Shown: positions 55,576 to 63,937 of the stretch, in pieces
How positions within the stretch are numbered: the stretch's first letter is position 1
Layout of the letters: each line of letters opens with the position of its first letter
From: Janthinobacterium sp. LM6
GTDB lineage: Bacteria; Pseudomonadota; Gammaproteobacteria; Burkholderiales; Burkholderiaceae_D
Length of the DNA stretch: 64,000 nt
Reading direction: 5' to 3'
Assembly: GCF_002002885.1 (NCBI RefSeq)
Contig: NZ_CP019510.1
Span: 4,278,001-4,342,000 of the forward strand
Position numbers and translations under genes: made by a program
The notes under the pieces: generated by a model
The model's database searches: none
What the model was told of the DNA's origin: nothing
The model's input: the letters and a program-made list of their open reading frames with translations, nothing else

Positions 55576-56145
55576 TCAGTCTTGCAGCAATTGCGCCTTC
55601 ACGGCGTCGAGGATTTCCGTCGACAGGGACTCGTCATCGACGGAACGGGCCAGCACCATGGCGCCCACCATGGCGGCAAACGTGGTGATGGCCTGCTGGC
55701 GTTGCTCATCCGGCGCGCCGTCGGGCAGCAAGCCCTGCAGCAAGGCGAACTGCTGCCGCGTGGCCTGGGTAAACGCGGGACGCGCGCCGGGCGACATGCG
55801 CGCCACGTCGACGCCCATGGCCGCCGCCGGGCAGCCGCCGCCAGGCTGGTCGCGGTGTTTCGGGGTGAGGTAGTTGTCGATAATCGCCGGCAGCGCCCGC
55901 TGCGGGTCGCTGGCGACCTTCGCCCGCCAGCCTTCCAGCGATTTATTCAAGGCATGCTGGCACGCCTCGATCATCAAGTCTTCCTTGGACGCGAAATGGC
56001 CATAGAAGCCGCCATGCGTGAGGCCCGCGTTCTTCATCAGGTCGGCCACGCCGATGCCGTCGTAGCCCTTTTCGCGGAACAACCTTGCCGCCACCTCCAC
56101 GATGCGCTCGCGGTTCAGCGCCGCCTGCTCCCTGCTCACTTTCAT
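55576..56145 (-). CDS. TetR-family transcriptional regulator
   Basis: A 189-residue repressor with a typical N-terminal HTH (RERIVEVAARLFREKGYDGIGVADLMKNAGLTHGGFYGHFASKEDL) and a ligand-binding C-terminal domain carrying GGGCPAAAMGVDV, a feature of a subgroup that senses electrophiles or aromatic compounds. The start at 56145 follows GGGAGGG; an ATG five codons earlier (56160) is less likely. It is divergent from an SDR gene 128 bp away, a usual target arrangement, although no clear palindromic operator was found. Confidence 0.88.
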   Translation of the reverse strand: MKVSREQAALNRERIVEVAARLFREKGYDGIGVADLMKNAGLTHGGFYGHFASKEDLMIEACQHALNKSLEGWRAKVASDPQRALPAIIDNYLTPKHRDQPGGGCPAAAMGVDVARMSPGARPAFTQATRQQFALLQGLLPDGAPDEQRQQAITTFAAMVGAMVLARSVDDESLSTEILDAVKAQLLQD

Positions 56146-56272
56146 GCTGCCCTCCCACATTTATGTCAACCATCATATAACTTTGCGCCCGTTTGCGCCA
56201 CTCTGTTAGCAAGCGCACCGTTCGATGCGGGTGCCGCGCCGATACTGGATAGTCGTTTCCAGGGAGGCCAGC

Positions 56273-57250
56273 ATGAACGAGAACAAGGATCAGTCCGCCG
56301 GCAATTTGCAGCGCGCCATCCAGCAGGAGCAAGACGGCCGCGATGCCGCCAAGCCAGACAAACGGGACAGCCAGCCGCCCGTGCAGACGGGGAGCCGCAG
56401 CCAGCCGGCGCCTCCCCTGCCCGCCCAGCACCTGGACAAGCCCGCCAGCGAGGCGCAGATGCAGCTGAAACCGCGTTTCCTGGCGCCCGACTACTGCGGC
56501 AGCGGCAAGCTGGCCGGCATGGTGGCCATCGTCACGGGCGGCGATTCGGGCATCGGCCGCGCCGTGGCCGTGCTGTACGCGCGCGAAGGGGCCGATGTCG
56601 CCATCATTTACCTGAACGAACACGCGGACGCCCACGAAACGAAGCGCTACGTGGAAGCGGAAGGCCAGAGTTGCCTGTTGATTGCCGGCGATGTGCGCGA
56701 CCAGGGCTTTTGCCAGCAAGCCGTCAGCCAGGTACTGGACAAGTTCAGCCATATCGACGTGCTGGTCAACAACGCCGCCTTCCAGGAACACGCCGAATCG
56801 CTGCTGGACCTCAGCGAGGAACGCTTCGACCTCACCATGAAAACCAATGTCTACGGCTACTTTCACATGGCCAAGGCCGTGCTGCCCCACTTGCAGCGCG
56901 GCGCGTCCATCATCAACACGGGCTCCGTGACGGGCTTGCACGGCTCGAAGCACTTGCTCGATTATTCCACCACCAAGGGCGCCATCCATGCGTTTACCAT
57001 GGCGCTGGCCGGCAACTTGCTGGACAAGGGCATCCGCGTCAACGCCATCGCCCCCGGCCCCGTGTGGACGCCGCTCAACCCGGCCGACAAGTCGCCCGAG
57101 GACATCCGGCAATTCGGCGCGGACACGGACATGCGCCGCCCGGCCCAGCCAGAGGAACTGTCGCCCGCCTACGTCTTCCTGGCCTCGCCCGCCTGTTCCA
57201 GCTATATCAGCGGCATCGTCCTGCCCGTCACCGGCAGCGCAGGGGATTGA
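56273..57250 (+). CDS. SDR-family oxidoreductase (YghA-like)
   Basis: A 325-residue short-chain dehydrogenase. The cofactor motif TGGDSGIGRA follows a 75-residue N-terminal extension rich in Gln and Pro, as in YghA-like enzymes. NNAAF (about 165-169), the catalytic Ser in GSVTG, and YSTTKGA (YxxxK) are present, and the C-terminus ends ISGIVLPVTGSAGD. It probably reduces aldehydes or ketones with NADP(H). The start at 56273 follows GGGAGG. It lies immediately before the ku remnant, whose ATG is 4 bp after its stop. Confidence 0.92.
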   Translation: MNENKDQSAGNLQRAIQQEQDGRDAAKPDKRDSQPPVQTGSRSQPAPPLPAQHLDKPASEAQMQLKPRFLAPDYCGSGKLAGMVAIVTGGDSGIGRAVAVLYAREGADVAIIYLNEHADAHETKRYVEAEGQSCLLIAGDVRDQGFCQQAVSQVLDKFSHIDVLVNNAAFQEHAESLLDLSEERFDLTMKTNVYGYFHMAKAVLPHLQRGASIINTGSVTGLHGSKHLLDYSTTKGAIHAFTMALAGNLLDKGIRVNAIAPGPVWTPLNPADKSPEDIRQFGADTDMRRPAQPEELSPAYVFLASPACSSYISGIVLPVTGSAGD

Positions 57251-57253
57251 GCG

Positions 57254-57457
57254 ATGGCGCGCGCACGGTGGAATGGCGCCGTCAGCTACGGCCTCGTGCA
57301 CATCCCCGTCAGACGGCCTGAACCACCCACCGGCTCCGGCAGCATCGCCAGGAAGATAAATGCATTGACTTTGGTCAAGCTTCTCGCTACGTTATGCACA
57401 CAGCCTGCCACCCGGCAAGCCCTGTCATGCGTGCGGAAAAAATGGATGCCGAGTTAG
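57254..57457 (+). pseudogene. ku: N-terminal remnant of the DNA-end-binding protein Ku
   Basis: The first 19 codons, MARARWNGAVSYGLVHIPV, match the near-invariant N-terminus of bacterial Ku (MARAxWxGxxSxGLVxIPV). From codon 20 on, the reading ([15 protein letters not shown]) has no Ku character, and the frame closes after 67 codons inside the start of the next gene. The rest of Ku (about 250 residues) is absent. It starts 4 bp after the SDR gene with GGGGAT upstream, so the original gene was probably co-transcribed with it. A LigD polymerase gene lies 2.3 kb on, supporting a decayed NHEJ locus. Confidence 0.72.
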
Positions 57458-59760
57458 ATCAGCTTATCCTCAGCGGCGCCCCTGGCGGCGTTGTCATCAC
57501 GAGCGAAGACCATGTCGTCGTGCGCTGGACTGTCGGGGCGCAGCGCATTTTCGGCTATGCCAGCGACGAAGCGCTGGGCCGCACGCTGTGGGAACTGATC
57601 TCGCTGCCGGGACAGGCCGAGGCTGGCCCGCTGATCGCCGAGCAGCTGACCCTGCACGGCAGCTACGACCGCGAATCGCTGCGGCGGCGCAAGGATGGTG
57701 AACTCATCTACGTCGACGTGGCATGCCAGGCCGCACAGGCCGGGACGGAGGCCCCCCGCTACCTGATTTCCACCATGAAGGACACGACCTTGCTGAAGGC
57801 GGCGCGCGACGCCCAGTTCGTCGACGTGCGCTACCGCGTGCTGTTCGAATCGACGCCGGACAGCGTCATCATGGTCAATGCGACGGGCGCCATCGTGCTG
57901 GCCAACCAGCAGGCGCAGCGCCTGTTCGGCTATGCGGAAGGCGAATTGAGCGGCAGGCAAATCGATAGCCTGCTGCCGCAACGCCTGCGCCATACGCACG
58001 TGGCGCACCGCGCGCGCTATTTCGACCAGCCGCGCACGCGCACCATGGGCGCCGACCTGGAATTGTTGGGCTTGCGCAAGGACAACGTCGAATTCCCTGT
58101 GGAAATCAGCCTGTCACCGATCCAGACGGAAATCGGCACCTTCGTCATCAGCGCCATCCGCGACGTCAGCGATCGCCGCCGGGCCGAGCAAAAGTTCCGC
58201 GGCTTGCTCGAATCGGCGCCGGACGCCATCGTCATCGTCAACGGCGATGGCGAGATCGTGCTCGTTAACTCGCAAACGGAACGCCTGTTCGGTTACTCGC
58301 GCGCGGAGTTGCTCGGGCGCAATGTGGAAGTGCTGATCCCAGCCCGCTATGCACACGATCATCCGCATCACCGCCAGTCCTTTTCCGCGGCGCCGCGCGC
58401 CCGCTCCATGGGCGCGGGCCTGGAACTGTATGGCTTGCGCCGCGACGGCACCGAGTTTCCCGTCGAAATCAGCCTGTCGCCGCTGGAAACGGAGGAAGGC
58501 GTGCTGGTCTCGTCGGCCATCCGCGACATCACGGAGCGCAAGCGCATCGAGCGCACGCTGAACGAACAGAAAATCGAACTCGAACGGGCCAGCCAGGCAA
58601 AGGACCGCTTTCTCACCAGCATGTCGCATGAATTGCGCACGCCGCTGAACGCCATCCTCGGCTTCGCCCAGCTGCTGGCCAATGAAGCCCTGCCCGCGAC
58701 CGTGCTGCAAAAACGCGCTTTCGTGCAAAACATCGTCACCTCGGGCCGCCACCTGCTCACCCTGATCAATGAAATCCTCGACCTGGCGAAGATCGAATCA
58801 GGCAGTCTGAGCCTGTCGATCGAGCCGGTGGCGCTGCCCGTGCTGCTCGATGAAGTACGCGTGATGGTGGAAGAACAGGCGCAGCAGCGCCAGATTCACC
58901 TGGTGTTTCCAGCCTGCGAGGCGCTGACGCTCAGGGCCGACCATACGCGCCTCAAGCAAGTGCTGCTGAACCTGCTGTCAAACGCCATCAAGTACAACCG
59001 TCCGGCCGGCAAGGTGGAGCTGGAAGTCTCGCAGCCCGAGGCGCAGCGCGTGCGCATCGCCATCCGCGACACGGGCAAGGGACTGGACGATGCGCAGATG
59101 GCCGAGCTGTTCCAGCCGTTTAACCGCCTGGGACAGGAGGCGGGCAGCGAGGAAGGCACGGGCATCGGCCTGGTCGTCACCAAGCGCCTGGTCGAGCTGA
59201 TGGGCGGCAGCATGGGCGTGCACAGCTGCCTCGGCGTGGGCAGCGTATTCTGGATCGAACTCGATACGATGGCTGCGCCGCCCGCCGGGCAGACGGAAAC
59301 GGACTACCTGCCCGAAGCCGCCGGCGATGCCAGCGACGCCGGGGACGATGCCGGCGGCCAGGCGCTGCTGCTGTACGTGGAAGACAATCCGGCCAGCCTG
59401 CGCCTGGTCGAAGACATCGTCAGCTTCCTGCCCCATCTGCGCATGATCTCGGCCACCGACGCGCGCCAGGGCATCGCGCTGGCGCTGGAACGCCGCCCGG
59501 ACGTGATCTTGATGGATATCAACCTGCCTGGCATGAATGGCAACCAGGCGCAACGCATCCTGCGCAACGATACGCGTACGGCGCACATCCCCGTCATCGC
59601 CCTGACGGCCAATGCCATGAAGGGCGATATCCGGCATGGCCTGGCCGCGGGCTTTTTCCGCTACCTGACCAAGCCCGTCGAGATTCCCCAGCTCAACGCG
59701 GCCATCGACGAAGCGCTGCAGCTGGCGCGCGCCGTCGTGCCGTTCAGGCAGGAGGACTAA
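57442..59760 (+). CDS. hybrid sensor histidine kinase with three PAS domains
   Basis: A 772-residue soluble hybrid kinase with no membrane segment. It has three PAS/PAC units (about 1-110, 120-240, 245-365); the second and third are clear duplicates of each other ([20 protein letters not shown] versus [20 protein letters not shown]). HisKA follows with [17 protein letters not shown], then HATPase ([18 protein letters not shown]) and a C-terminal receiver ([15 protein letters not shown], phospho-acceptor in [13 protein letters not shown]). The start at 57442 is preferred for GGAAAA just upstream; 57427 is possible. It lies between the ku remnant and ligD and overlaps the latter's end by 17 bp, convergently. 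Cytoplasmic ligand unknown. Confidence 0.9.
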   Translation: MDAELDQLILSGAPGGVVITSEDHVVVRWTVGAQRIFGYASDEALGRTLWELISLPGQAEAGPLIAEQLTLHGSYDRESLRRRKDGELIYVDVACQAAQAGTEAPRYLISTMKDTTLLKAARDAQFVDVRYRVLFESTPDSVIMVNATGAIVLANQQAQRLFGYAEGELSGRQIDSLLPQRLRHTHVAHRARYFDQPRTRTMGADLELLGLRKDNVEFPVEISLSPIQTEIGTFVISAIRDVSDRRRAEQKFRGLLESAPDAIVIVNGDGEIVLVNSQTERLFGYSRAELLGRNVEVLIPARYAHDHPHHRQSFSAAPRARSMGAGLELYGLRRDGTEFPVEISLSPLETEEGVLVSSAIRDITERKRIERTLNEQKIELERASQAKDRFLTSMSHELRTPLNAILGFAQLLANEALPATVLQKRAFVQNIVTSGRHLLTLINEILDLAKIESGSLSLSIEPVALPVLLDEVRVMVEEQAQQRQIHLVFPACEALTLRADHTRLKQVLLNLLSNAIKYNRPAGKVELEVSQPEAQRVRIAIRDTGKGLDDAQMAELFQPFNRLGQEAGSEEGTGIGLVVTKRLVELMGGSMGVHSCLGVGSVFWIELDTMAAPPAGQTETDYLPEAAGDASDAGDDAGGQALLLYVEDNPASLRLVEDIVSFLPHLRMISATDARQGIALALERRPDVILMDINLPGMNGNQAQRILRNDTRTAHIPVIALTANAMKGDIRHGLAAGFFRYLTKPVEIPQLNAAIDEALQLARAVVPFRQED

Positions 59761-60664
59761 AGGCCAGCTTTTTCATCGCCGCATCGAGGCCCTTCGCGCT
59801 GCGCGCATAGCCATTCCACGGCGCGTTGCCCACGTCGAGGCGGCTGTGGACATTGCCCACGTTCCATTGATCGCCCGCCTTCAGCTGGTCGAGCTCCTCC
59901 CAGGCCAGCGGCACGGAAATGCCCAGCCCGGAACGCGTGCGGGCCGACCATGCGCACACGGTGGTGGCACCCCGGCCATTGCGCAAATAATCGATGAAAA
60001 TCCTGCCGACCCGGTTGGCGGCACCGCTCTTGACGACAAAACGCGCCGGGATGTGCTGCGCCATGTGGGCCACGACGGCTTGCGAAAACGCCTTCACCGT
60101 CTCCCAGTCGTGTTGCGGGCGGATCGGCACGACCACGTGCAGCCCCTTGCCGCCGCTGGTTTTCAGCCAGGCTGGCAAGCCCAGCTGCGTCAAAAAGGCC
60201 CGCAGCAGCACGGCCGCTTCGCGGATGGCGGGCCACGCCACGCCCTTGCCCGGATCCAGGTCGAACACCAGGCGGTTCGGCGTGTCGTAGGCGCTGGCCA
60301 GCGCATTTTGCGTGTGAAACTCCACCACATTCCACTGCGCCGCCGCCAGCAAGCCTTGCAGGCCGATCACGGCCAGCATGGGCGGGTGTCCGGGGGCCAG
60401 TCGTGCATCAAGCTGCTTGACGCCGGGCATGGCCGACGACTCCGCATGTTTCTGGAAGAACAACTCGCCGCCCACGCCGGACGGCGCGCGCACGAGCGAC
60501 ACGGGCCGGCCGCGCAGATGCACGAGCATCAGCTTGCCCACCAGCGCGTAGTAGCGCACCAGGTCGATCTTCCTGGCGCCGCTGTCCCTGTCGATCACCC
60601 GGTTCGCATGGCTGACCCTGAAACTGGCCGGCAAGACGCCGTCCCGCGTGGATGTGTTCTGCAT
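59744..60664 (-). CDS. ligD: stand-alone LigD polymerase/primase domain protein
   Basis: A 306-residue protein corresponding only to the POL domain of bacterial NHEJ ligase LigD, an archaeo-eukaryotic primase fold. The metal-binding aspartates are in [11 protein letters not shown] (DxD) and [26 protein letters not shown] and VEFHTQNAL add the nucleotide-binding and conserved His positions. No ligase or phosphoesterase domain is encoded on either side. A ribosome-binding site (AGGGAG) precedes the ATG at 60664, so this is a real start and not a fragment of a longer gene. Its natural partner Ku survives here only as a remnant. Confidence 0.87.
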   Translation of the reverse strand: MQNTSTRDGVLPASFRVSHANRVIDRDSGARKIDLVRYYALVGKLMLVHLRGRPVSLVRAPSGVGGELFFQKHAESSAMPGVKQLDARLAPGHPPMLAVIGLQGLLAAAQWNVVEFHTQNALASAYDTPNRLVFDLDPGKGVAWPAIREAAVLLRAFLTQLGLPAWLKTSGGKGLHVVVPIRPQHDWETVKAFSQAVVAHMAQHIPARFVVKSGAANRVGRIFIDYLRNGRGATTVCAWSARTRSGLGISVPLAWEELDQLKAGDQWNVGNVHSRLDVGNAPWNGYARSAKGLDAAMKKLAFSPPA

Positions 60665-60832
60665 CGTCGTCTCCCTGTCGATCGGGCCGCCGCCGGTGAC
60701 GAATTCCTGGCATTCCTGGCGCAGCCCGCATTTGAGCTTGACACCGTCCCCGGAACGGCATGTGGCCTTGAGTCTAGGCCGCCGCGGCACCTGGCGCGGT
60801 ACGCCAGCTAACAGAGCGCCCGCCCCGGCAAA

Positions 60833-60922
60833 TGTAAGTGTTTGTAATTAGATCGAATCGTTGTCAACGCTATTGCCGTGCGGCGCGTTTTTGGCTCAGT
60901 GACAGGGGAAATGCATCTCCTG
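60833..60922 (+). promoter_or_regulatory. promoter and leader of Asr-like gene 1
   Basis: TGTA at 60833 and 60843 (TGTA-N6-TGTA), GTCAAC at 60863-60868, exactly 17 bp, CGTT at 60886-60889, then GCTCAGTGAC and a leader hairpin CAGGGGA/TCTCCTG (60903-60909 with 60916-60922, one G-U pair). The TGTA pair sits 10 bp further upstream than in the two other copies. Confidence 0.65.
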
Positions 60923-60954
60923 AACTACAACCCCACTTCTCGAGGAACTGCACC

Positions 60955-61266
60955 ATGAAAAAAGTAATCGCTACTCTGATCGCCGGCTTGTTCGCTACCG
61001 CAGCCTTTGCTCAAACGCCAGCCGTGCCTGCCAAGGCCGAAGCCAAGCACACCAAGGAAGTGGCAAAAGCAGAAGCCAAGGAAACCAAGGCCGTAGTCAA
61101 AGCCGATGCGAAAGAAGCAGCCGTCGCCGCCGATGCCAAGGCCGATGTCGCCAGCGCCAAGGCCGACGCAGCCGCCACCAAGGCAAAAGCCCATCACAAA
61201 GCGAAAAAAGCCAAAGCCAAGGCTGACGAAGCCAAAACTGAAGCGACCGCAGCAGCAGCCAAGTAA
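60955..61266 (+). CDS. secreted Ala/Lys/His-rich protein, Asr-like paralogue 1
   Basis: A 103-residue protein with a signal peptide (MKKVIATLIAGLFATAAFAQ, cleavage after AFA) and a mature part made almost only of Ala, Lys, Glu, Asp, Val and Thr, in 11-residue-like units (KAVVKADAKEA). The basic AKAHHKAKKAKAKA segment near the end recalls the acid-shock protein Asr. It should be a soluble, helical or disordered periplasmic protein. It is the first of at least five paralogues and the only single-gene unit, with its own promoter and terminator. GAGGAACTGCACC precedes the ATG. Function inferred only by likeness. Confidence 0.85.
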   Translation: MKKVIATLIAGLFATAAFAQTPAVPAKAEAKHTKEVAKAEAKETKAVVKADAKEAAVAADAKADVASAKADAAATKAKAHHKAKKAKAKADEAKTEATAAAAK

Positions 61267-61293
61267 GTCCCTCCGCGCTTTTCCGCGCCACAC

Positions 61294-61319
61294 AAAAAGA
61301 CAGCCTCGGCTGTCTTTTT
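61294..61319 (+). terminator. terminator of Asr-like gene 1
   Basis: GACAGC-CTCG-GCTGTC stem-loop followed by TTTTTG; the flanking A-run pairs with the T-run. Confidence 0.85.
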
Positions 61320-61367
61320 GCATTTTCATGCAGCCTTCTTCAATGAACGTCGCTTAAATCACCTGAT

Positions 61368-61443
61368 TGTAAGCAAGTGTAAACAAGGTCAACCATAACC
61401 TTCCGGGGCGCGTTTTCTGCTCAGTGACACGGGAATCATCCCG
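61368..61443 (+). promoter_or_regulatory. promoter and leader of Asr-like genes 2 and 3
   Basis: TGTA at 61368 and 61378, GTCAAC at 61388-61393, 17 bp, CGTT at 61411-61414, GCTCAGTGAC, then hairpin CGGGA-ATCA-TCCCG (61430-61443). Spacing between the TGTA pair and GTCAAC equals that of the third copy. No second promoter is visible before gene 3. Confidence 0.65.
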
Positions 61444-61487
61444 GCACCAACCGACATACCAGACAAACCACCACAGAGGACTGCACC

Positions 61488-61841
61488 ATGAAAAAAGCAA
61501 TTGTTACCCTGATCGCCGGCCTGTTCGCTACCGCAGCCTTTGCCCAAACCCCTGCCGCCCCGGCAGCGTCGGTCCCCGCCAAAGTGGAAGCGGCGCACAC
61601 CAAGGCTGTCGTCAAAGCCGACGCCAAGGAAGCGCAAGCCGTCGTGAAAGCGGATGCAAAAGAAGCGAAAGCCGTCGTCGCCGCGAAAACGGAAGTGGCC
61701 AGCGCAAAAACGGAAGCAACTGCCACCAAGGCCAAGGCGCACCACAAAGCCAAGAAAACCAAGGCCAAGGCCGACGCAAAACTGGCTTCGGCCACCGCTG
61801 CAGCGCCAGCATCTGCACCAGCGCCAGCAGCCGCCAAGTAA
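61488..61841 (+). CDS. secreted Ala/Lys/His-rich protein, Asr-like paralogue 2
   Basis: A 117-residue paralogue with signal peptide MKKAIVTLIAGLFATAAFAQ. Two perfect-looking 11-residue units (AVVKADAKEAQ, AVVKADAKEAK) follow, then AVVAAKTEVASAKTE and the KAKAHHKAKKTKAKA segment, and an Ala/Pro tail (SAPAPAAAK) unique to this copy. It is the first gene of a two-gene unit; its near twin is at 63560. GAGGACTGCACC precedes the ATG. Confidence 0.85.
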   Translation: MKKAIVTLIAGLFATAAFAQTPAAPAASVPAKVEAAHTKAVVKADAKEAQAVVKADAKEAKAVVAAKTEVASAKTEATATKAKAHHKAKKTKAKADAKLASATAAAPASAPAPAAAK

Positions 61842-61882
61842 TCATCGACACACCATCACTTACCACTCGCCAGGAAAATAAA

Positions 61883-62215
61883 ATGAAAAAAGTTATCGCT
61901 ACCCTCATCGCCGGCCTGTTCGCTACCGCAGCCTTCGCCCAAACCCCTGCCGCCCCGGCAGCGTCGGTTCCCGCCAAGGCGGAAGCGGCCCACACGAAAG
62001 CCGTCGCCAAGGCAGAAGCCAAGGAAACCAAGGCTGTCGTGAAAGCCGACGCCAAGGAAGCGGTCGTCGTCGCCGATGCGAAAGCCGATGTCGCCAGCGC
62101 CAAGGCCGACGCCAAAGCCACCAAGGCCAAGGCCCATCACAAGGCCGGCAAAGCCAAGGTAAAAGCGGATGCGGCAAAAGCGGACGCCGCAGTTGCTGCC
62201 ACACCGGCAAAGTAA
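61883..62215 (+). CDS. secreted Ala/Lys/His-rich protein, Asr-like paralogue 3
   Basis: A 110-residue paralogue (MKKVIATLIAGLFATAAFAQ signal peptide). The mature part combines KAVAKAEAKETKAVVKADAKEA, as in paralogue 1, with KAKAHHKAGKAKVKA. It begins 41 bp after paralogue 2 with AGGAAAATAAA before the ATG and no promoter of its own, so the two are co-transcribed. A terminator follows at 62280. Confidence 0.85.
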   Translation: MKKVIATLIAGLFATAAFAQTPAAPAASVPAKAEAAHTKAVAKAEAKETKAVVKADAKEAVVVADAKADVASAKADAKATKAKAHHKAGKAKVKADAAKADAAVAATPAK

Positions 62216-62279
62216 GCACAAAGGTAGCCACGGGAGCGCATCCGCCGGGTCTGCGCTTGCGTGGCCACTTGCAGTACCA

Positions 62280-62304
62280 GGGACAGCTTCGGCTGTCCCT
62301 TTTG
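62280..62304 (+). terminator. terminator after Asr-like gene 3
   Basis: GGGACAGC-TTCG-GCTGTCCC (8-bp stem with a stable UUCG-type loop) followed by TTTT. It separates the Asr-like unit from the serine hydrolase gene. Confidence 0.88.
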
Positions 62305-62421
62305 CATGGCGCTCGTCCGGCGCGCCTTCACGCGAACTTCATCGAACAGGCCAGCTTGCGCGCGACAAAACGGCGCACATGGGCGACACTGGCAATCCGA
62401 CCATCGCCACGAAAGCTGTCC

Positions 62422-63444
62422 ATGCGCCGCCTGCCCTTGTCACTATTGAGTGCCCTCTTCCTGTCATGCCCTGTCCTGGCGCAGGACAGCGCCCCCGCCA
62501 CCCTCGATCAAGTCCTGCAAGCCCGGGAGCGCGACAGCCATGGCGACTTGCGCGCCGTCGTCGTGCTGCGCGACGGGGCCATCGTCGCCGAGCGCTATTA
62601 CAACGGCGAGACGGCCGACACCCTGCACGACATCCGCTCGGCCGGCAAGAGCATCACCGCGCTGCTGGTGGGGGCAGCCGTGGCGCGCGGCCAGCTGGCG
62701 ACAACAGGAACGGTGGGCGGCTACTGGCCCGAAGTCGCTGCCAGCCCGGCGGGCAAGGTCGTCCTCGACGACTTGCTGACCATGCGTTCGGGCCTGGCCG
62801 CCTTCGATGAAGACGAACAGTCGCCCGGCAATGAAGACAAGCTCGATGAAGCGCCCGACCCCGCCGCCTTCGTGCGCGGCGTGCCGGCCGCAACAAAGCC
62901 GGGCAGCATCTACCGCTACAACTCCCTGGGTTCGTACATTGCCGGGCGCGTGGTGGAAAACGCCAGCGGCGCCGACCTGGAAGACTACGCCGCCAAGGCG
63001 CTGTTCGCACCGCTGGGCATCACGCGCTGGAGCTGGGGCCGCGACGTGGCACGCCACCCGAAAGGCCAGGGCAACCTGTCGCTGCGCGCACGCGACACGG
63101 CCAAAATCGGCCAGATGGTGCTGGACGACGGCATATTTGACGGCAAGAGGGTGATCGATGCCGCCTGGCTCAAGGCAGCGCTGGCGCCGCGCGTGGCCAT
63201 CGGCGCCGTCGACCGTTACGCGGACAGCTACGGTTATTTCTGGTACGCGAAGTCGCAGGACGTGGCCGGGAAAAAGATCGCCGTGCATTTCGCCTCGGGC
63301 AACGGCGGCAACAAGATCTACGTGATACCGGCGCGCCGCATGGTGGTGAGCATCGCATCGAGCGCGTACGGCAAGGGCTACGGGCAGCGCCGTTCGGAAG
63401 ACATCCTGAAAGCCATTTTGGCCGTGGATGCCACGCAGATGTAA
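62422..63444 (+). CDS. periplasmic serine hydrolase (class C beta-lactamase / PBP-like family)
   Basis: A 340-residue secreted enzyme with signal peptide (MRRLPLSLLSALFLSCPVLAQ). The SxxK catalytic motif is SAGKS (after DIRS), and a YNS triad-like motif occurs in YRYNSLGSYIAG; a HFASGNGG segment is in the place of the third (KTG-like) motif. It may act on peptidoglycan-derived peptides or esters rather than on antibiotics. The start at 62422 lies before the signal peptide; there is no clear Shine-Dalgarno. Its stop codon overlaps the upstream TGTA box of the next Asr-like promoter. Confidence 0.87.
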   Translation: MRRLPLSLLSALFLSCPVLAQDSAPATLDQVLQARERDSHGDLRAVVVLRDGAIVAERYYNGETADTLHDIRSAGKSITALLVGAAVARGQLATTGTVGGYWPEVAASPAGKVVLDDLLTMRSGLAAFDEDEQSPGNEDKLDEAPDPAAFVRGVPAATKPGSIYRYNSLGSYIAGRVVENASGADLEDYAAKALFAPLGITRWSWGRDVARHPKGQGNLSLRARDTAKIGQMVLDDGIFDGKRVIDAAWLKAALAPRVAIGAVDRYADSYGYFWYAKSQDVAGKKIAVHFASGNGGNKIYVIPARRMVVSIASSAYGKGYGQRRSEDILKAILAVDATQM

Positions 63445-63515
63445 GCGTTTGTAATGAGCGTCAACGCAAGCGTCCGGGGGCGCGTTTTATGCTCAGTGAC
63501 ACGGGAATCATCCCG
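63440..63515 (+). promoter_or_regulatory. promoter and leader of Asr-like genes 4 and 5
   Basis: TGTA at 63440 and 63450, GTCAAC at 63460-63465, 17 bp, CGTT at 63483-63486, GCTCAGTGAC, and hairpin CGGGA-ATCA-TCCCG (63502-63515). Layout is identical to the copy at 61368. The first TGTA includes the stop codon of the serine hydrolase gene. Confidence 0.65.
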
Positions 63516-63559
63516 GCACCAACAGACATACCAGACAAACCACCACTGAGGACTGCACC

Positions 63560-63892
63560 ATGAAAAAAGTAATCGCTACCCTGATCGCCGGCCTGTTCGC
63601 AACCGCTGCCTTTGCTCAAACGCCCGCAGCTCCCGCAGCCTCGGTTCCCGCCAAAGTGGAGGCAGCCCACACCAAGGCCGTCGTCAAGGCTGACGCCAAG
63701 GAAGCGCAAGCCGTCGTGAAGGCGGACGCCAAAGAAGCGAAAGCTGTCGTCGCCGCGAAAACGGAAGTGGCCAGCGCCAAGGCGGAAGCGGCCACCACGA
63801 AAGCCAAGGCACACCACAAGGCCAAGAAAACCAAGGCCAAGGCTGACGCAAAAATGGCATCGGCCACCGCAGAAGCGGCTCCAGCCAAGTAA
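63560..63892 (+). CDS. secreted Ala/Lys/His-rich protein, Asr-like paralogue 4
   Basis: A 110-residue twin of paralogue 2: the same signal peptide type, AVVKADAKEAQ and AVVKADAKEAK units, and KAKAHHKAKKTKAKA, but a shorter tail. DNA differs from paralogue 2 mainly at silent positions, while the 5' leader is almost unchanged. It is the first gene of a second two-gene unit. Confidence 0.85.
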   Translation: MKKVIATLIAGLFATAAFAQTPAAPAASVPAKVEAAHTKAVVKADAKEAQAVVKADAKEAKAVVAAKTEVASAKAEAATTKAKAHHKAKKTKAKADAKMASATAEAAPAK

Positions 63893-63937
63893 TTCCTTCT
63901 CACTGCATCGCCCCGAAAATACACCAAGGATCTCATC

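Noticed and set aside
60833-63515. Repeated TGTA/leader blocks as a CRISPR array or mobile-element ends
   Set aside because: Spacing is kilobase-scale, each block sits directly before a coding region, and no target-site duplication, transposase or cas gene is present.
60955-63892. Ala/Lys-rich paralogues as histone H1-like DNA-binding proteins
   Set aside because: Each has a clear signal peptide with an AFA-Q cleavage site, so the mature proteins should be outside the cytoplasm.
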